In this document: positions 1 to 8,122 of the stretch, one piece after another
Layout of the letters: the number at the start of each line of letters is the position of its first letter
How positions within the stretch are numbered: the first letter of the stretch is position 1
NCBI RefSeq assembly: GCF_013408425.1
Contig: NZ_JACBYV010000001.1
Span: 310,001 to 374,000 of the forward strand
Direction of reading: 5' to 3'
Source of the DNA: Pseudomonas flavescens
GTDB taxonomy: Bacteria; Pseudomonadota; Gammaproteobacteria; Pseudomonadales; Pseudomonadaceae
Length of the DNA: 64,000 nt
Notes under the pieces: generated by a model
Seen by the model: only the letters and a program-made list of their open reading frames with translations
What the model was told of the DNA's origin: nothing
Database searches by the model: none
Translations under genes and position numbers: made by a program

Positions 1-206
1 ACCGGTTTGTGCAGCATGAAGTAGCGCGCTGCTTTGCCCGCTTGCAGAACCTCGTCATCGAGCTCCACGCGGTGGAAGTCACGCACTTCGGCGCGGCTGT
101 CGCGGCAGACCTGACCGTCGATACGCACCCGCCCTGCGGCGAGCAGCAGGCGCGCCTCCTGACGGTTGAAACGCGGCAGGTTGCTGAGCAAGCGGTCGAT
201 GCGCAT
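1..206 (-). CDS. rsuA: RsuA-family rRNA pseudouridine synthase, N-terminal part only
   Basis: The reverse strand gives 68 codons from an ATG at 206 and runs off the left edge. The visible part is an S4 RNA-binding domain (MRIDRLLSNLPRFNRQEARL, then GRVRIDG) followed by the start of the catalytic domain, YFMLHKPV, the MxxKPxG entry motif of RsuA/RluB/RluE enzymes. Such enzymes isomerise a single uridine in 16S or 23S rRNA. RsuA (16S U516) is preferred because of the short S4 domain and because this gene commonly follows a CWC protein gene in Pseudomonas, but the catalytic Asp lies outside the window. The start is 7 bases after the stop of the upstream gene, so the two are probably co-transcribed. 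Confidence 0.75.
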   Translation of the reverse strand, partial: MRIDRLLSNLPRFNRQEARLLLAAGRVRIDGQVCRDSRAEVRDFHRVELDDEVLQAGKAARYFMLHKP

Positions 207-213
207 GGGCCGC

Positions 214-426
214 TCAGCCGTTTTCCACAGGCAGGGCCTGGGCGCAGCGCGGGCACAGGCAGGCGCGGTCCAGCGCTTCGGGTGGCAGCTCTTGGAGGGC
301 CTGCGGTTCGACCTCCACATCGAAGCACCAGCAGTGGCTCACCACGCCGTCGCTGTCGGCCTGGGCGCAGCGGTTGGGCTGGCCACAGGCGGGGCAGAGG
401 CTGGTGTTCACTGGGTTTCTTCGCAC
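214..426 (-). CDS. small cysteine-rich CWC-family protein
   Basis: This 70-residue protein has two zinc-ribbon-like cysteine pairs, CPACGQPNRC near residues 11-20 and CLCPRC near 56-61, plus the CWCF tetrapeptide (residues 32-35) that names the cysteine-rich CWC family. Metal binding is inferred from the cysteines; the function is unknown. The start overlaps the last codons of the upstream diguanylate cyclase gene by 19 bases, and the stop lies 7 bases before the pseudouridine synthase start, so the three genes look translationally linked. It was accepted as real because of the domain and the tight packing. Confidence 0.8.
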   Translation of the reverse strand: MRRNPVNTSLCPACGQPNRCAQADSDGVVSHCWCFDVEVEPQALQELPPEALDRACLCPRCAQALPVENG

Positions 427-1883
427 ATGCGGTTACGCCCGGCCTGCTTGGCTCGATACAGCGCGCGGTCGGCGCGGGCGATCAGCGCCTGCAGGTCGTC
501 GCCTTCCTGCAGGGTCGCCAGGCCGATGCTGGTGGAGGTGTGCAGGTGCTGGCCGGCGAATTCGAAGTGGCTGCTGGCGGTCTGCTGGCGGATCTTTTCG
601 CCGAGCTGGCGGGCGGCGTCGAGGGCGGTGTCCTTGAGCAGCAGGATGAATTCCTCGCCGCCCCAACGGCAGATGATGTCGGACTGGCGCAGGTTCTGCT
701 GCAGGTGGCGAGCGAAGCCGCGCAGCACGGCATCGCCAGCCAGGTGGCCGTGGCTGTCGTTGAGCTGCTTGAAGCCGTCGAGGTCGAAGAGCAGGGCGCA
801 CAGCGTGCTCTGGCTACGCCGCGCTTCCTGAATGGCCTGGTTGGCCAGCAGTTCGAAACCGCGGCGGTTGGGCAGCTCGGTCAGCGAGTCGGTGGTCGCC
901 AGCGCGGTGATGCGGGCCTGGTAGCGGCGCAGCACCAGGGTGACCAGCAGCAGGACGGTCAGGGTGACGACGCCGCAGATCAGCAGGTTGAGGTAGAGCG
1001 ACTGACGAATGCCCGCCAGCGCGCCGCTCTCGTGCTTGTCGACGAGCAGGTACCAGTCCAGCTCGGGGATGAAGCGCACGTTGAGGAAGTGGCCACGACC
1101 GTGATCCTGATAGAAGAAGTCGCCGCTCTGCGGATGCGGTAGCTTGCTGTGCAGATCCTCGAGGCCTTCCACCTCGCTCAGCAGGTCACCGATGCGTGCG
1201 CCCATGGGGCCGCCGCTGGCGCCGGTGAGCACGATGCGGCCGGTGGTGTCGACGAAGTACACGCTGCGGTCATAGCGCTTTTGGTACTCGTCGATCAGTT
1301 GCACCACGGCGTCCACGGTCAGCCCGACGCCGGTAGCGCCGATGAAGCGGTGCTGGTAGTCGAAGACCTTGTAGTTGATGAAGACCGTCATGCGGTCCTG
1401 GTTGGCCATGTCGATGTCGACATTGATCTCGTAGGGCTCCTTCATGTCGCGCAGGCGGTAGTACCACACGTCACGGCTGGCCTGTTCGTCGATCTGCTTC
1501 AGCACGCCCTTGGCCTGGTAGTAAGTCTTGCTCTGCTCGGAGACGAAGAAGCTGGTGACGGTGCCGTAGTGGCTCTGCACTTCCTGCAGGTAGCGGGTCA
1601 TGGGCTCGAGATCCTGCTCGCCGCCGAGCACCCAGTCACGCAGGAAGGTATCGCGGGACATCATCGAGGAGATGAGGATGGGGCGCACCAGGTCCTTCTG
1701 GATTTCCGAATAGACGTTGTCCGAGGTGAGCGGCAGCTCGGTGTTGACGATGTTGTCGCGGATCGAGTCGAGGGCCGCGTAATAGCTGGCCAGCGAGGTG
1801 GCGATGAAACCGCAGCCGAGCAGAACGAGCAGCAGAAACACCAGCGAGCGTGGGCTGGCGGTTTTGGGTGACGGTGATGGCAT
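408..1883 (-). CDS. membrane diguanylate cyclase with Cache-like sensor domain
   Basis: A 491-residue protein. A signal anchor lies at about residues 13-34 and a second membrane helix at about 300-320, enclosing a periplasmic region of about 265 residues that resembles a dCache sensor. The cytoplasmic GGDEF domain has the active-site variant GGEEF near residue 409, preceded by RQSD at the five-residue spacing of an intact inhibitory I-site (RxxD). It should therefore make c-di-GMP from two GTP with product inhibition. The ligand is unknown. The gene is about 100 bases downstream of the guanidine operon on the same strand. A link to the LapD system in this window is possible because both use c-di-GMP, but nothing in the sequence proves it. 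Confidence 0.88.
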   Translation of the reverse strand: MPSPSPKTASPRSLVFLLLVLLGCGFIATSLASYYAALDSIRDNIVNTELPLTSDNVYSEIQKDLVRPILISSMMSRDTFLRDWVLGGEQDLEPMTRYLQEVQSHYGTVTSFFVSEQSKTYYQAKGVLKQIDEQASRDVWYYRLRDMKEPYEINVDIDMANQDRMTVFINYKVFDYQHRFIGATGVGLTVDAVVQLIDEYQKRYDRSVYFVDTTGRIVLTGASGGPMGARIGDLLSEVEGLEDLHSKLPHPQSGDFFYQDHGRGHFLNVRFIPELDWYLLVDKHESGALAGIRQSLYLNLLICGVVTLTVLLLVTLVLRRYQARITALATTDSLTELPNRRGFELLANQAIQEARRSQSTLCALLFDLDGFKQLNDSHGHLAGDAVLRGFARHLQQNLRQSDIICRWGGEEFILLLKDTALDAARQLGEKIRQQTASSHFEFAGQHLHTSTSIGLATLQEGDDLQALIARADRALYRAKQAGRNRMCEETQ

Positions 1884-1988
1884 CGTGCTGGCTTCTTGGT
1901 AGATGCCGCAATGCTAGGGTCTGTTGACGTTTCAGCGCAAGCCGAGCAGAGCGAAGACCGGGGTTTCGCCCTGCTGTGCTTACGGTCT

Positions 1989-4900
1989 TTACTCAGACTG
2001 TATGGGCACCTGCTCGATGACCGCCACACGCTGACCGGCCCGCACCGGGGAGCCGGGTTGCACGTGAATGTCTCTGACCACGCCGGCGAAGGGCGCGAGC
2101 AGGGGGATTTCCATTTTCATGGATTCGAGGATCACCAGCACATCGCCCGCCTGGACCTCGGCACCTTCCGCGACCTGGACCTGCCAGAGGTTGCCGGCGA
2201 TGTGGCTGTCGACGCTGTGCTGGCCGGCGCCCAGGGGCGCGTTTTCGCTGGGCTCGGCCACGCCTTCGTCACTTTCGAAGTGCGCCTGGCCAGAGTCGAT
2301 CCAGCGCTGGCGCTCGGCGGCGAAGGCGCTGCGTTGCTGGTCGCGGAAGGCGGCGATGCCGTCTGCTTGGTCCGTGAGGAAGCGCTGATAGTCGGCCAGG
2401 GCCAGTTCGCTGTGTTCGATACGCAGGTCGAAGCGGCCCAGCGGGAAGTCACGACGAATGCGCAGCAGCTCGTCCGCGCTGACCGGGTAGAAGCGGATCT
2501 GGTCGAAGAAGCGCAGCAGCCAGGGCTTGCCGTCGAAGGCGGCGACTTCACGGTAGCGGTTCCACATCTGCAGGGTGCGGCCGACGAACTGGTAGCCGCC
2601 GGGGCCCTCCATGCCGTACACGCACATGTAGGCGCCGCCGATACCCACCGAGTTCTCGGCCGTCCAGGTGCGTGCCGGGTTGTACTTGGTGGTGACCAGG
2701 CGGTGGCGCGGGTCGAGCGGCGTGGCCACCGGTGCACCGAGGTAGACGTCGCCCAGGCCCATCACCAGGTAGCTGGCATCGAACACCGTGCGGTGCACCT
2801 CGTCGAGGTTGGGCAGGTCGTTGATGCGGCGAATGAACTCCAGGTTGCTCGGGCACCAGGGCGCGTCCTTGCGTACGGTGGTCATGTACTTGTCGATGGC
2901 CAACTGGCAGGCCGGGTCATCCCAGGACAGCGGCAGATGGACGATGCGCGACGGCACCTTGAGGTCGCCAGTGGCGCACACGGCGTCCCACTCGCCAGCG
3001 ACGATATCGAGCAACTGCTGCAACGCCAGGGTTTCCGGCTGGTAGTGCACCTGCAGGGAACGGATGCCGGGCGTCAGGTCGATCACCCCGGCGATGTCCT
3101 TGGCTTGCAGCGCCTGCATCAGCGCGTGGCCACGGAAGCGCAATACCAGATCCAGCTCGGGCTGGCCGATTTCCAGCAGCAGGTGGGTGTCGCCAGAGAG
3201 GCGTGCGACCAGGCGGGTGTCGTCCTGGCCGAGGTCGAGGACGATGGGTGAAACAAGCGCCTGTGTAGGAGCTGGCTTGCCAGCGATCCGCCGGCGCGAC
3301 TGATCGCCCGCAAGCGGGCTCCTAAAGGTGGCGTCGAGGCTCCGTGCCAGCTCCCGCGCCGTGGCGATATCCACCGGCACGAAGCGCACCTTGTCGCCGG
3401 CCTTGAGTTGGCCGAGCTGCCAGAGGTCGGCTTCGATGATCGTCACCGGGCAGACGAAACCGCCGAGGCTGGGGCCGTCCGGGCCGAGGATCACGGGCAT
3501 GTCGCCGGTGAAATCCACCGCGCCGATGGCGTAGGGGTTGTCGTGGATGTTGGACGGATGCAGGCCCGCTTCGCCGCCACTCTCGCGTATCCATTCCGGC
3601 TTGGGGCCGATCAGCCGCACGCCGGTGCGGCTGGAGTTGAAGTGCACTTCCCAGTCGGTGCCGAGGAAGGTGTCGATATAGGCCGGGGTGAAGTATTCCG
3701 GTGCGCCGTGAGGGCCGTAGATCACCCGCATCTCGCGCACGGCGGGCAGGGCCGTACCGAGTCCGTCTGGTAGTTGCGCGCCGGCTTGCGTGGTGTCGAG
3801 CGGCGGCAGGTGCAGCACGTCTCCGGCGCGCAGTGCGCGGCCAGCGTGGCCGCCGAACTGGCCGAGGGTGAAGGTGCTCTTGCTGCCCAGGTAGTCCGGC
3901 ACCTGAACGCCGCCACGCACGCTCAGGTAGCTGCGCGCACCGGCACCGGCGATGGTGCCCAGGGCGAGGGTGCTGCCGGCGCGGATCAGCAGGGTGGTGT
4001 TCAAGGGCTGGGCCACGCCGTCGACGCTGAGCGGAATCTGCGCGCCGGTGACCGCCACCAGCGCGTCGGTGTTGAAGCGCAGAGTCGGGCCGCTCATGGT
4101 GATCTCAAGGCCGGCGGCGCCTTCCGGGTTGCCGAGCAGGCGATTGCCCAGGCGCAGGGCGCGGCTGTCCATCGGCCCGGAGGGCGGTACGCCGACTGCC
4201 CAGTAGCCGAGGCGACCGGGAAAGTCCTGCACGGTGGTCTGGGTACCGGCAGCCAGTACCTCGAAGGTGCTGGCCTGATAGACCAGATTCTCCAGGCAGC
4301 GGGTCCAGGGTGAGCCGCTGGCGAAGGGCGTGTCGGCGAGGATCTGGCGCAAGTAGTCGCGGTTCGACTCCACGCCGTACAGCAGCGATTCGCCCAGGGC
4401 GGCATTCAGTGCGCTGCTGGCCTGATCGCGGGTGGGTGCCCAGGCGATCAGCTTGGCGATCATCGGGTCGAAGTAGGGGGGAATCTCGCAGCCCGCTTCG
4501 ACCCAGGTGTCGATGCGCAGCGACTGGCCGTCGGCAGGCGGGAACTGCACAGCGGTGAGCAGGCCAGGGCTGGGCTGGAAGTCGCGACCGGGATCTTCGG
4601 CATACAGCCGCGCCTGGATGGCATGGCCGCGGGGGCTCAGGCCCTCGGCCAGCTCGTGCAGCGGCGCCAGGTCGCCGGCTGCCAGTTCGATCATCCAGCG
4701 CACCAGGTCGACGCCCCATACCTGTTCGGTGACGCCGTGCTCGACCTGCAGGCGGGTATTCACTTCGAGGAAGTAGAAGCGCTCCGCGATGCTGTCGTAG
4801 ACGAACTCCACGGTGCCGGCACTGCGGTAGCTGACCGCCCTGGCCAGTTCGATGGCTGCTGCGCAGAGCGCGTCCGCCATGCCGGCTGGCAGGTTGGGTG

Positions 4901-5627
4901 CCGGGGTTTCTTCCAGCACTTTCTGGTTGCGCCGCTGCACCGAGCAGTCGCGCACGCCGAGGGCGAGCACGTCGCCCTGGCCATCGCCGAACACCTGCAC
5001 TTCCAGGTGGCGGGCACGCTGGATGTACTTCTCGATAAATACGCCGCTGTCGCTGAAGTTGTTCTGCCCGAGGCGCTTGACCGCGTCGAAGGCCTCGCTC
5101 AGTTCCTCTGCCGAACGGCACACACGCATGCCGATGCCGCCGCCGCCAGCGGTGCTCTTGAGCATCACTGGGTAGCCGACCTGCTCGCCAGCGACCAGCG
5201 CGGCGTCGAGGTTTTCCAGCAGGTCGGTGCCTTCGAGCATGGGGATGCCGTGCTGTTTGGCCAGCGCGCGGGCGGTGTGCTTGAGGCCGAACACACGCAG
5301 TTGCTCGGGCGTGGGGCCGACGAAGGCGATGCCGGCCGCTTCGCAGGCCTCGGCGAAAGCGGCGTTTTCGGAGAGGAAGCCGTAGCCGGGATGGATCGCC
5401 TTGGCGCCACTGGCTTTGGCGGCCGCGAGGATCTTGTCGACCACCAGGTAGGTGTGTGCAGCAGGGCCGTCGCCGAGGGAAAAGGCTTCGTCGGCCTGCT
5501 GGATGTGCAGGCTGGCCACGTCCGCCTCGGAGTAGACGGCGACACCTTTGACGTCGAGCGCGTGCAGGGTACGCAGGATGCGGCAGGCGATGGCACCGCG
5601 GTTGGCAATCAGAAGTTTTTCGAACAT
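1989..5627 (-). CDS. uca: biotin-dependent urea/guanidine carboxylase
   Basis: A 1212-residue multidomain protein. Order: biotin carboxylase with ATP-grasp (about 1-450, starting MFEKLLIANRGAIACRIL), a KipA/AHS2-type carboxyltransferase part (about 470-765), a KipI/AHS1-type part (about 790-1010), a spacer, and a biotinyl domain (about 1135-1205) with the ESMKM biotin site. The start is the ATG at 5627 behind a GGGAG ribosome site; an upstream in-frame ATG at 5699 lies in intergenic sequence. The family carboxylates urea or guanidine using ATP and bicarbonate. Guanidine is favoured here because two guanidine-type riboswitches and both carboxyguanidine deiminase subunit genes accompany it. Odd feature: residues about 769-788 (RSPLAGDQSRRRIAGKPAPT) are encoded by a REPIN inserted in frame between the two carboxyltransferase parts. 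No allophanate hydrolase gene follows. Confidence 0.92.
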   Translation of the reverse strand: MFEKLLIANRGAIACRILRTLHALDVKGVAVYSEADVASLHIQQADEAFSLGDGPAAHTYLVVDKILAAAKASGAKAIHPGYGFLSENAAFAEACEAAGIAFVGPTPEQLRVFGLKHTARALAKQHGIPMLEGTDLLENLDAALVAGEQVGYPVMLKSTAGGGGIGMRVCRSAEELSEAFDAVKRLGQNNFSDSGVFIEKYIQRARHLEVQVFGDGQGDVLALGVRDCSVQRRNQKVLEETPAPNLPAGMADALCAAAIELARAVSYRSAGTVEFVYDSIAERFYFLEVNTRLQVEHGVTEQVWGVDLVRWMIELAAGDLAPLHELAEGLSPRGHAIQARLYAEDPGRDFQPSPGLLTAVQFPPADGQSLRIDTWVEAGCEIPPYFDPMIAKLIAWAPTRDQASSALNAALGESLLYGVESNRDYLRQILADTPFASGSPWTRCLENLVYQASTFEVLAAGTQTTVQDFPGRLGYWAVGVPPSGPMDSRALRLGNRLLGNPEGAAGLEITMSGPTLRFNTDALVAVTGAQIPLSVDGVAQPLNTTLLIRAGSTLALGTIAGAGARSYLSVRGGVQVPDYLGSKSTFTLGQFGGHAGRALRAGDVLHLPPLDTTQAGAQLPDGLGTALPAVREMRVIYGPHGAPEYFTPAYIDTFLGTDWEVHFNSSRTGVRLIGPKPEWIRESGGEAGLHPSNIHDNPYAIGAVDFTGDMPVILGPDGPSLGGFVCPVTIIEADLWQLGQLKAGDKVRFVPVDIATARELARSLDATFRSPLAGDQSRRRIAGKPAPTQALVSPIVLDLGQDDTRLVARLSGDTHLLLEIGQPELDLVLRFRGHALMQALQAKDIAGVIDLTPGIRSLQVHYQPETLALQQLLDIVAGEWDAVCATGDLKVPSRIVHLPLSWDDPACQLAIDKYMTTVRKDAPWCPSNLEFIRRINDLPNLDEVHRTVFDASYLVMGLGDVYLGAPVATPLDPRHRLVTTKYNPARTWTAENSVGIGGAYMCVYGMEGPGGYQFVGRTLQMWNRYREVAAFDGKPWLLRFFDQIRFYPVSADELLRIRRDFPLGRFDLRIEHSELALADYQRFLTDQADGIAAFRDQQRSAFAAERQRWIDSGQAHFESDEGVAEPSENAPLGAGQHSVDSHIAGNLWQVQVAEGAEVQAGDVLVILESMKMEIPLLAPFAGVVRDIHVQPGSPVRAGQRVAVIEQVPIQSE
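3264..3326. repeat. REPIN (two inverted REP sequences) inside the carboxylase gene
   Basis: Two REP-like units face each other: TAGGAGC at 3266 with palindrome GCTGGCTTGCCAGC (3271-3284), and palindrome GCCCGCAAGCGGGC (3306-3319) with GCTCCTA ending at 3324. This arrangement is the known REPIN form of Pseudomonas intergenic repeats. The unit from 3264 to 3326 is 63 bases, a multiple of three, and is read through in frame by the carboxylase gene. No other copy was noticed in the window, and no RAYT transposase gene is present. Confidence 0.8.
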
Positions 5628-5663
5628 ATCGGCTCCCGAGCCCGTTCGAAGCTGCTGCGCTCC

Positions 5664-5746
5664 ATCACGCGGCGTTGGCAGCCAGTTCGAAATGCTCATT
5701 TGCTACAGCAAACTCCGCTTTCTCACTGGCAGCCGCCTTGCCTGAT
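5664..5746. repeat. 83-bp imperfect palindrome between riboswitch and carboxylase gene
   Basis: The segment is symmetrical around 5705/5706. The centre is TTTGCT-AC-AGCAAA (5699-5712), the flanks GGCAGCCAGT and ACTGGCAGCC pair with one mismatch, and the outer ends ATCACG and CCTGAT also correspond. It would fold into a long hairpin in RNA from either strand. The size and symmetry suggest a dispersed intergenic element, but only one copy is seen here. It lies in the leader of the carboxylase gene. Confidence 0.6.
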
Positions 5747-5784
5747 GTTCGCTCGCGACGCTTCGCTCCGGCCTCGTTGAACGT

Positions 5785-5833
5785 GGCGGGCCGTCCCGCC
5801 GGTATTGGGTCTGCACCACGGTCGTCCGGGGTG
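5785..5833 (-). promoter_or_regulatory. guanidine-II (mini-ykkC) riboswitch candidate
   Basis: On the minus strand two hairpins follow each other: CACCCCGG-ACGA-CCGTGGTG (5833-5814, one C-U mismatch in the stem) and GGCGGG-ACGG-CCCGCC (5800-5785), separated by 13 bases. Two short GC stems each capped by an ACGR tetraloop are the defining features of the guanidine-II riboswitch, which normally controls ribosome access. Purine-rich stretches CGAGG and GGAG follow within 30 bases, but the carboxylase ATG is about 158 bases downstream because of the palindrome at 5664-5746. Position upstream of a carboxylase gene fits guanidine control. Confidence 0.78.
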
Positions 5834-5880
5834 GGGAATTCTTTTTGGCCTCACTCGGTTCCCACAAAGGATTTCGTTTG

Positions 5881-5970
5881 TTAGGAGGCCGGTGTTTTGT
5901 CTCGGGGCGTAGGTTGCAGCACCTGCCCACTCCTGCTCTGGCACAGGGCGAACAACCAGCGTTTGATCAT
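5881..5970 (-). CDS. possible 29-residue peptide coupled to the deiminase gene
   Basis: An ATG at 5970 overlaps the stop of the DUF1989 gene as ATGA, the usual layout for coupled translation, and opens 29 codons to a TAA at 5881-5883. The peptide begins [15 protein letters not shown] and has a short amphipathic start. A GGAGG lies about 13 bases upstream inside the preceding gene. No family is recognised. It may be a real small protein, a remnant of a deleted gene, or chance. Confidence 0.35.
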   Translation of the reverse strand: MIKRWLFALCQSRSGQVLQPTPRDKTPAS

Positions 5971-6602
5971 TCCCATACCAGCACCTCCGCAGGCGTGGGG
6001 TTCCAGCCGTTGCAGGGGTTGTTGAGCTGCGGGCAGTTGGAGATCAGCACGATCACGTCGGTCTCGGCGCGCAGCTCGACGTACTTGCCGGGTGCGGAGA
6101 TGCCGTCTTCGAAGGTCAGGCCGCCGTCCGGGGTGACCGGCACGTTCATGAAGAAGTTGATGTTGGCGCCGATGTCGCGTTTCTCCAGGCGCCCGTCGTG
6201 CAGGCTGGCGCGCAGGAAGTTGTCGCGGCAGCTGTGCATGAAGCGCTTGTCCAGGGCGTAGCGCACGGTGTTGCTCTCCTGGGCGCAGGCGCCACCGAGG
6301 GTATCGTGGCGGCCGCAGGTGTCGGCGACGATGGTCAGCAGCGGGTTACCGAGGTTGGAATAGAGCACCGTGCCGGCAGTCAGGTAGACGTTGTTCTGCT
6401 TGCGCAGGGTGCGCTGCGGGTCGAAGCGCTCACGGGGGTTGCGGGCGCTGTAGAACAGCGTGTCGATGGCCTGGTTGCCCTCCAGGTCGTGCAGGCGCAG
6501 GGTCTGCCCGGCCTTGACCTCGAACAGGTAGGGCTCACCCGCTGCGATGGTGTGGCGAAATACGGCGGTCTCGGGATGCAGGTTGCTTTCGGTCAGGCTC
6601 AT
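5967..6602 (-). CDS. DUF1989 protein, carboxyguanidine deiminase subunit (UAAP2 type)
   Basis: A 211-residue cytoplasmic protein of the DUF1989 family, the shorter of the two proteins long annotated as urea carboxylase-associated (UAAP1/UAAP2). The family metal-site motif DTCGRHD is present (residues about 105-111). The pair forms carboxyguanidine deiminase, which removes ammonia from the carboxylase product to give allophanate. The start ATG at 6602 lies 10 bases after the stop of the paired gene, so the subunits are co-translated. Its C-terminal sequence ends in PAEVLVWE, similar in layout to its partner. Which of CgdA and CgdB it is was not decided. Confidence 0.85.
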   Translation of the reverse strand: MSLTESNLHPETAVFRHTIAAGEPYLFEVKAGQTLRLHDLEGNQAIDTLFYSARNPRERFDPQRTLRKQNNVYLTAGTVLYSNLGNPLLTIVADTCGRHDTLGGACAQESNTVRYALDKRFMHSCRDNFLRASLHDGRLEKRDIGANINFFMNVPVTPDGGLTFEDGISAPGKYVELRAETDVIVLISNCPQLNNPCNGWNPTPAEVLVWE

Positions 6603-6612
6603 GTCGGCACCC

Positions 6613-7341
6613 TCAGAGGTATTGGCGTTCGGTGTTGTGGAAGGCGCGGCCGTTTTCCGGGCGCGAGGTACGGCAGAGCACGCTGATGCCGTCGCTCTCG
6701 ACCTTGCTCCAGCTCAGCTGCACCGGCTTGGGCGCGTACTGCGGGTTGGGGTCCATCGGGTGCTGCAGGGCGGTGAGCACCACCAGGGTGTCCATCGGTG
6801 CATACAGCTCGATGTAGTCACCGGCCTGGCTGTTGTCGCCGTGAAAGCGAAAGGCGCCGTCGGCATCGACGCTGACCCTGCTGAACAGGTTGAGGGTCAT
6901 CAGCAGGTCTTGCAGGTTGAGGTTCCACTTGCCCATTTCCACCAGCAGGTTGTCCACGCCGTTGCGGAAGAACCCGTTGCGTAGTTCCTGATAGCGCCCC
7001 TGGCCGTATTTCTCGCTCACCTCACTGGCGGAGAGCACGCCACCGAAACTGTCGTGCCAGCCGCAGGTGTCGGCGGTGATCGCCGCGAGCACGCGGCCCA
7101 TGTCCGAGTACAGGCAATGGCCGGCCGTGAGCTTGGCGGTGTGCTGGCCCTTGAGAGTGTCCGGCAGGTTGAGACGCTCGCTTTTCTCTACGGCGTTGAA
7201 CAGCAGCAGGCTGACGTTGGCGCCGCCTTCGAGGTCGGTGATGCGCAGCAACTGGCCGCGCTTGAGGACGAACGAGGTGTGCCCGCCGCCAGGGAGGGTT
7301 TCTTCGTAGAGGGTAGGGCGCAGGGTCAGGGCAGTGGTCAT
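6613..7341 (-). CDS. DUF1989 protein, carboxyguanidine deiminase subunit (UAAP1 type)
   Basis: A 242-residue DUF1989 protein, paralogous to the next gene, with the metal motif [11 protein letters not shown]. The start at 7341 ([14 protein letters not shown]) was chosen because AAGGAG lies 7 bases before it; an in-frame ATG at 7368 would overlap the transporter gene. It is expected to form a heteromer with its neighbour and to act after the carboxylase. The gap to the ATPase gene is 10 bases, so it belongs to the same transcript as the uptake system. The family once carried urea amidolyase-associated names; the guanidine assignment comes from published work on the family and from the riboswitches here. 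Confidence 0.85.
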   Translation of the reverse strand: MTTALTLRPTLYEETLPGGGHTSFVLKRGQLLRITDLEGGANVSLLLFNAVEKSERLNLPDTLKGQHTAKLTAGHCLYSDMGRVLAAITADTCGWHDSFGGVLSASEVSEKYGQGRYQELRNGFFRNGVDNLLVEMGKWNLNLQDLLMTLNLFSRVSVDADGAFRFHGDNSQAGDYIELYAPMDTLVVLTALQHPMDPNPQYAPKPVQLSWSKVESDGISVLCRTSRPENGRAFHNTERQYL

Positions 7342-7351
7342 GGCAGTCTCC

Positions 7352-8122
7352 TTACAGGGCCGGGGCAAGATACGCCGGCAGTGCCGCGATGGCGTTTTTG
7401 CGATCGCTGTTCAGGGGGATGTCGTAGGTGATGCGCGCGCCGAAGGCATTCGGTGCGTGCGGGTCAATGCGGGTCTTGTCGAACACCATCAGGCGGGTGC
7501 CGAGGCTGAAGCCTTCGGCGAGATCGTGGGTGACCATGAACACCGTCAGCCCGGTTTCACGCCACAGCTCCAGCAGCAGGGCGTGCATGTCCTTGCGGAT
7601 GCCGGGGTCGAGGGCGCCGAAGGGTTCGTCGAGCAGCAACACCCGGGGTTTCATGATCAATGCCTGGGCGATGGCCAGGCGCTGCTGCATGCCGCCGGAA
7701 AGCTGGCTGGGGTATTTGTCCAGGGCATGGCCGAGGCCGACCTTGCCGAGGATCGCCGCGGCCTGCTCGCGAGCGTCACGCTTGGCCGCGCCGAACAGGC
7801 GACCGAGCAATGGCGCGCGGGGCAGTTCCAGGCCGATGGCGACGTTGTTCAGCACGCTCAGGTGCGGGAACACCGAATAGCGCTGGAACACCACGCCGCG
7901 GCTGGCATCCGGCTCGCCCACGAGTGGCTCGCCACCCAGCAGGATCTCGCCCTTGCTCGGCCGCTCCTGGCCCAGCAGCAGGCGCAGGAAGGTCGACTTG
8001 CCGCAGCCGGACGCGCCGACCAGGGTGCAGAACTCGCCCTCGGCGATGGACAGGTTCAAGCGTTCCAGAACGATCTGGTCGCCATAGGTCTGCCAGACAT
8101 TTTTCACTTCAATGAAGCTCAT
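7352..8122 (-). CDS. ABC transporter ATPase, guanidine/nitrate-taurine type
   Basis: A 256-residue nucleotide-binding subunit. Walker A is GASGCGKST at 36-44, the signature is LSGGMQQRLAIAQAL and Walker B is VLLLDEPFGALD. The start is the ATG at 8122, whose ATGA overlaps the permease stop; the long reading frame further upstream is only frame extension through the permease gene. It should power the adjacent permease. The SsuB/TauB/NrtD subfamily is used for nitrate, sulphonates and small nitrogen compounds; guanidine is the likely substrate given the riboswitches and the enzymes encoded downstream. Confidence 0.9.
   Translation of the reverse strand: MSFIEVKNVWQTYGDQIVLERLNLSIAEGEFCTLVGASGCGKSTFLRLLLGQERPSKGEILLGGEPLVGEPDASRGVVFQRYSVFPHLSVLNNVAIGLELPRAPLLGRLFGAAKRDAREQAAAILGKVGLGHALDKYPSQLSGGMQQRLAIAQALIMKPRVLLLDEPFGALDPGIRKDMHALLLELWRETGLTVFMVTHDLAEGFSLGTRLMVFDKTRIDPHAPNAFGARITYDIPLNSDRKNAIAALPAYLAPAL

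Noticed and set aside
9..1142. A 377-codon plus-strand frame at the left end
   Set aside because: It is antisense to three well-supported minus-strand genes and is a product of high GC at codon third positions.
1911..1945. Short sequence TCTGTTGACGTTTCAGC, partly shared with 42717-42733
   Set aside because: Only about 13 bases agree and no symmetry or other copy was seen, so it is not claimed as a repeat.
5628..5699. An upstream ATG that would lengthen the carboxylase by 24 residues
   Set aside because: The extra residues come from the palindrome and leader; biotin carboxylase domains begin at MFEKLLIANRG, and a ribosome site precedes that ATG.
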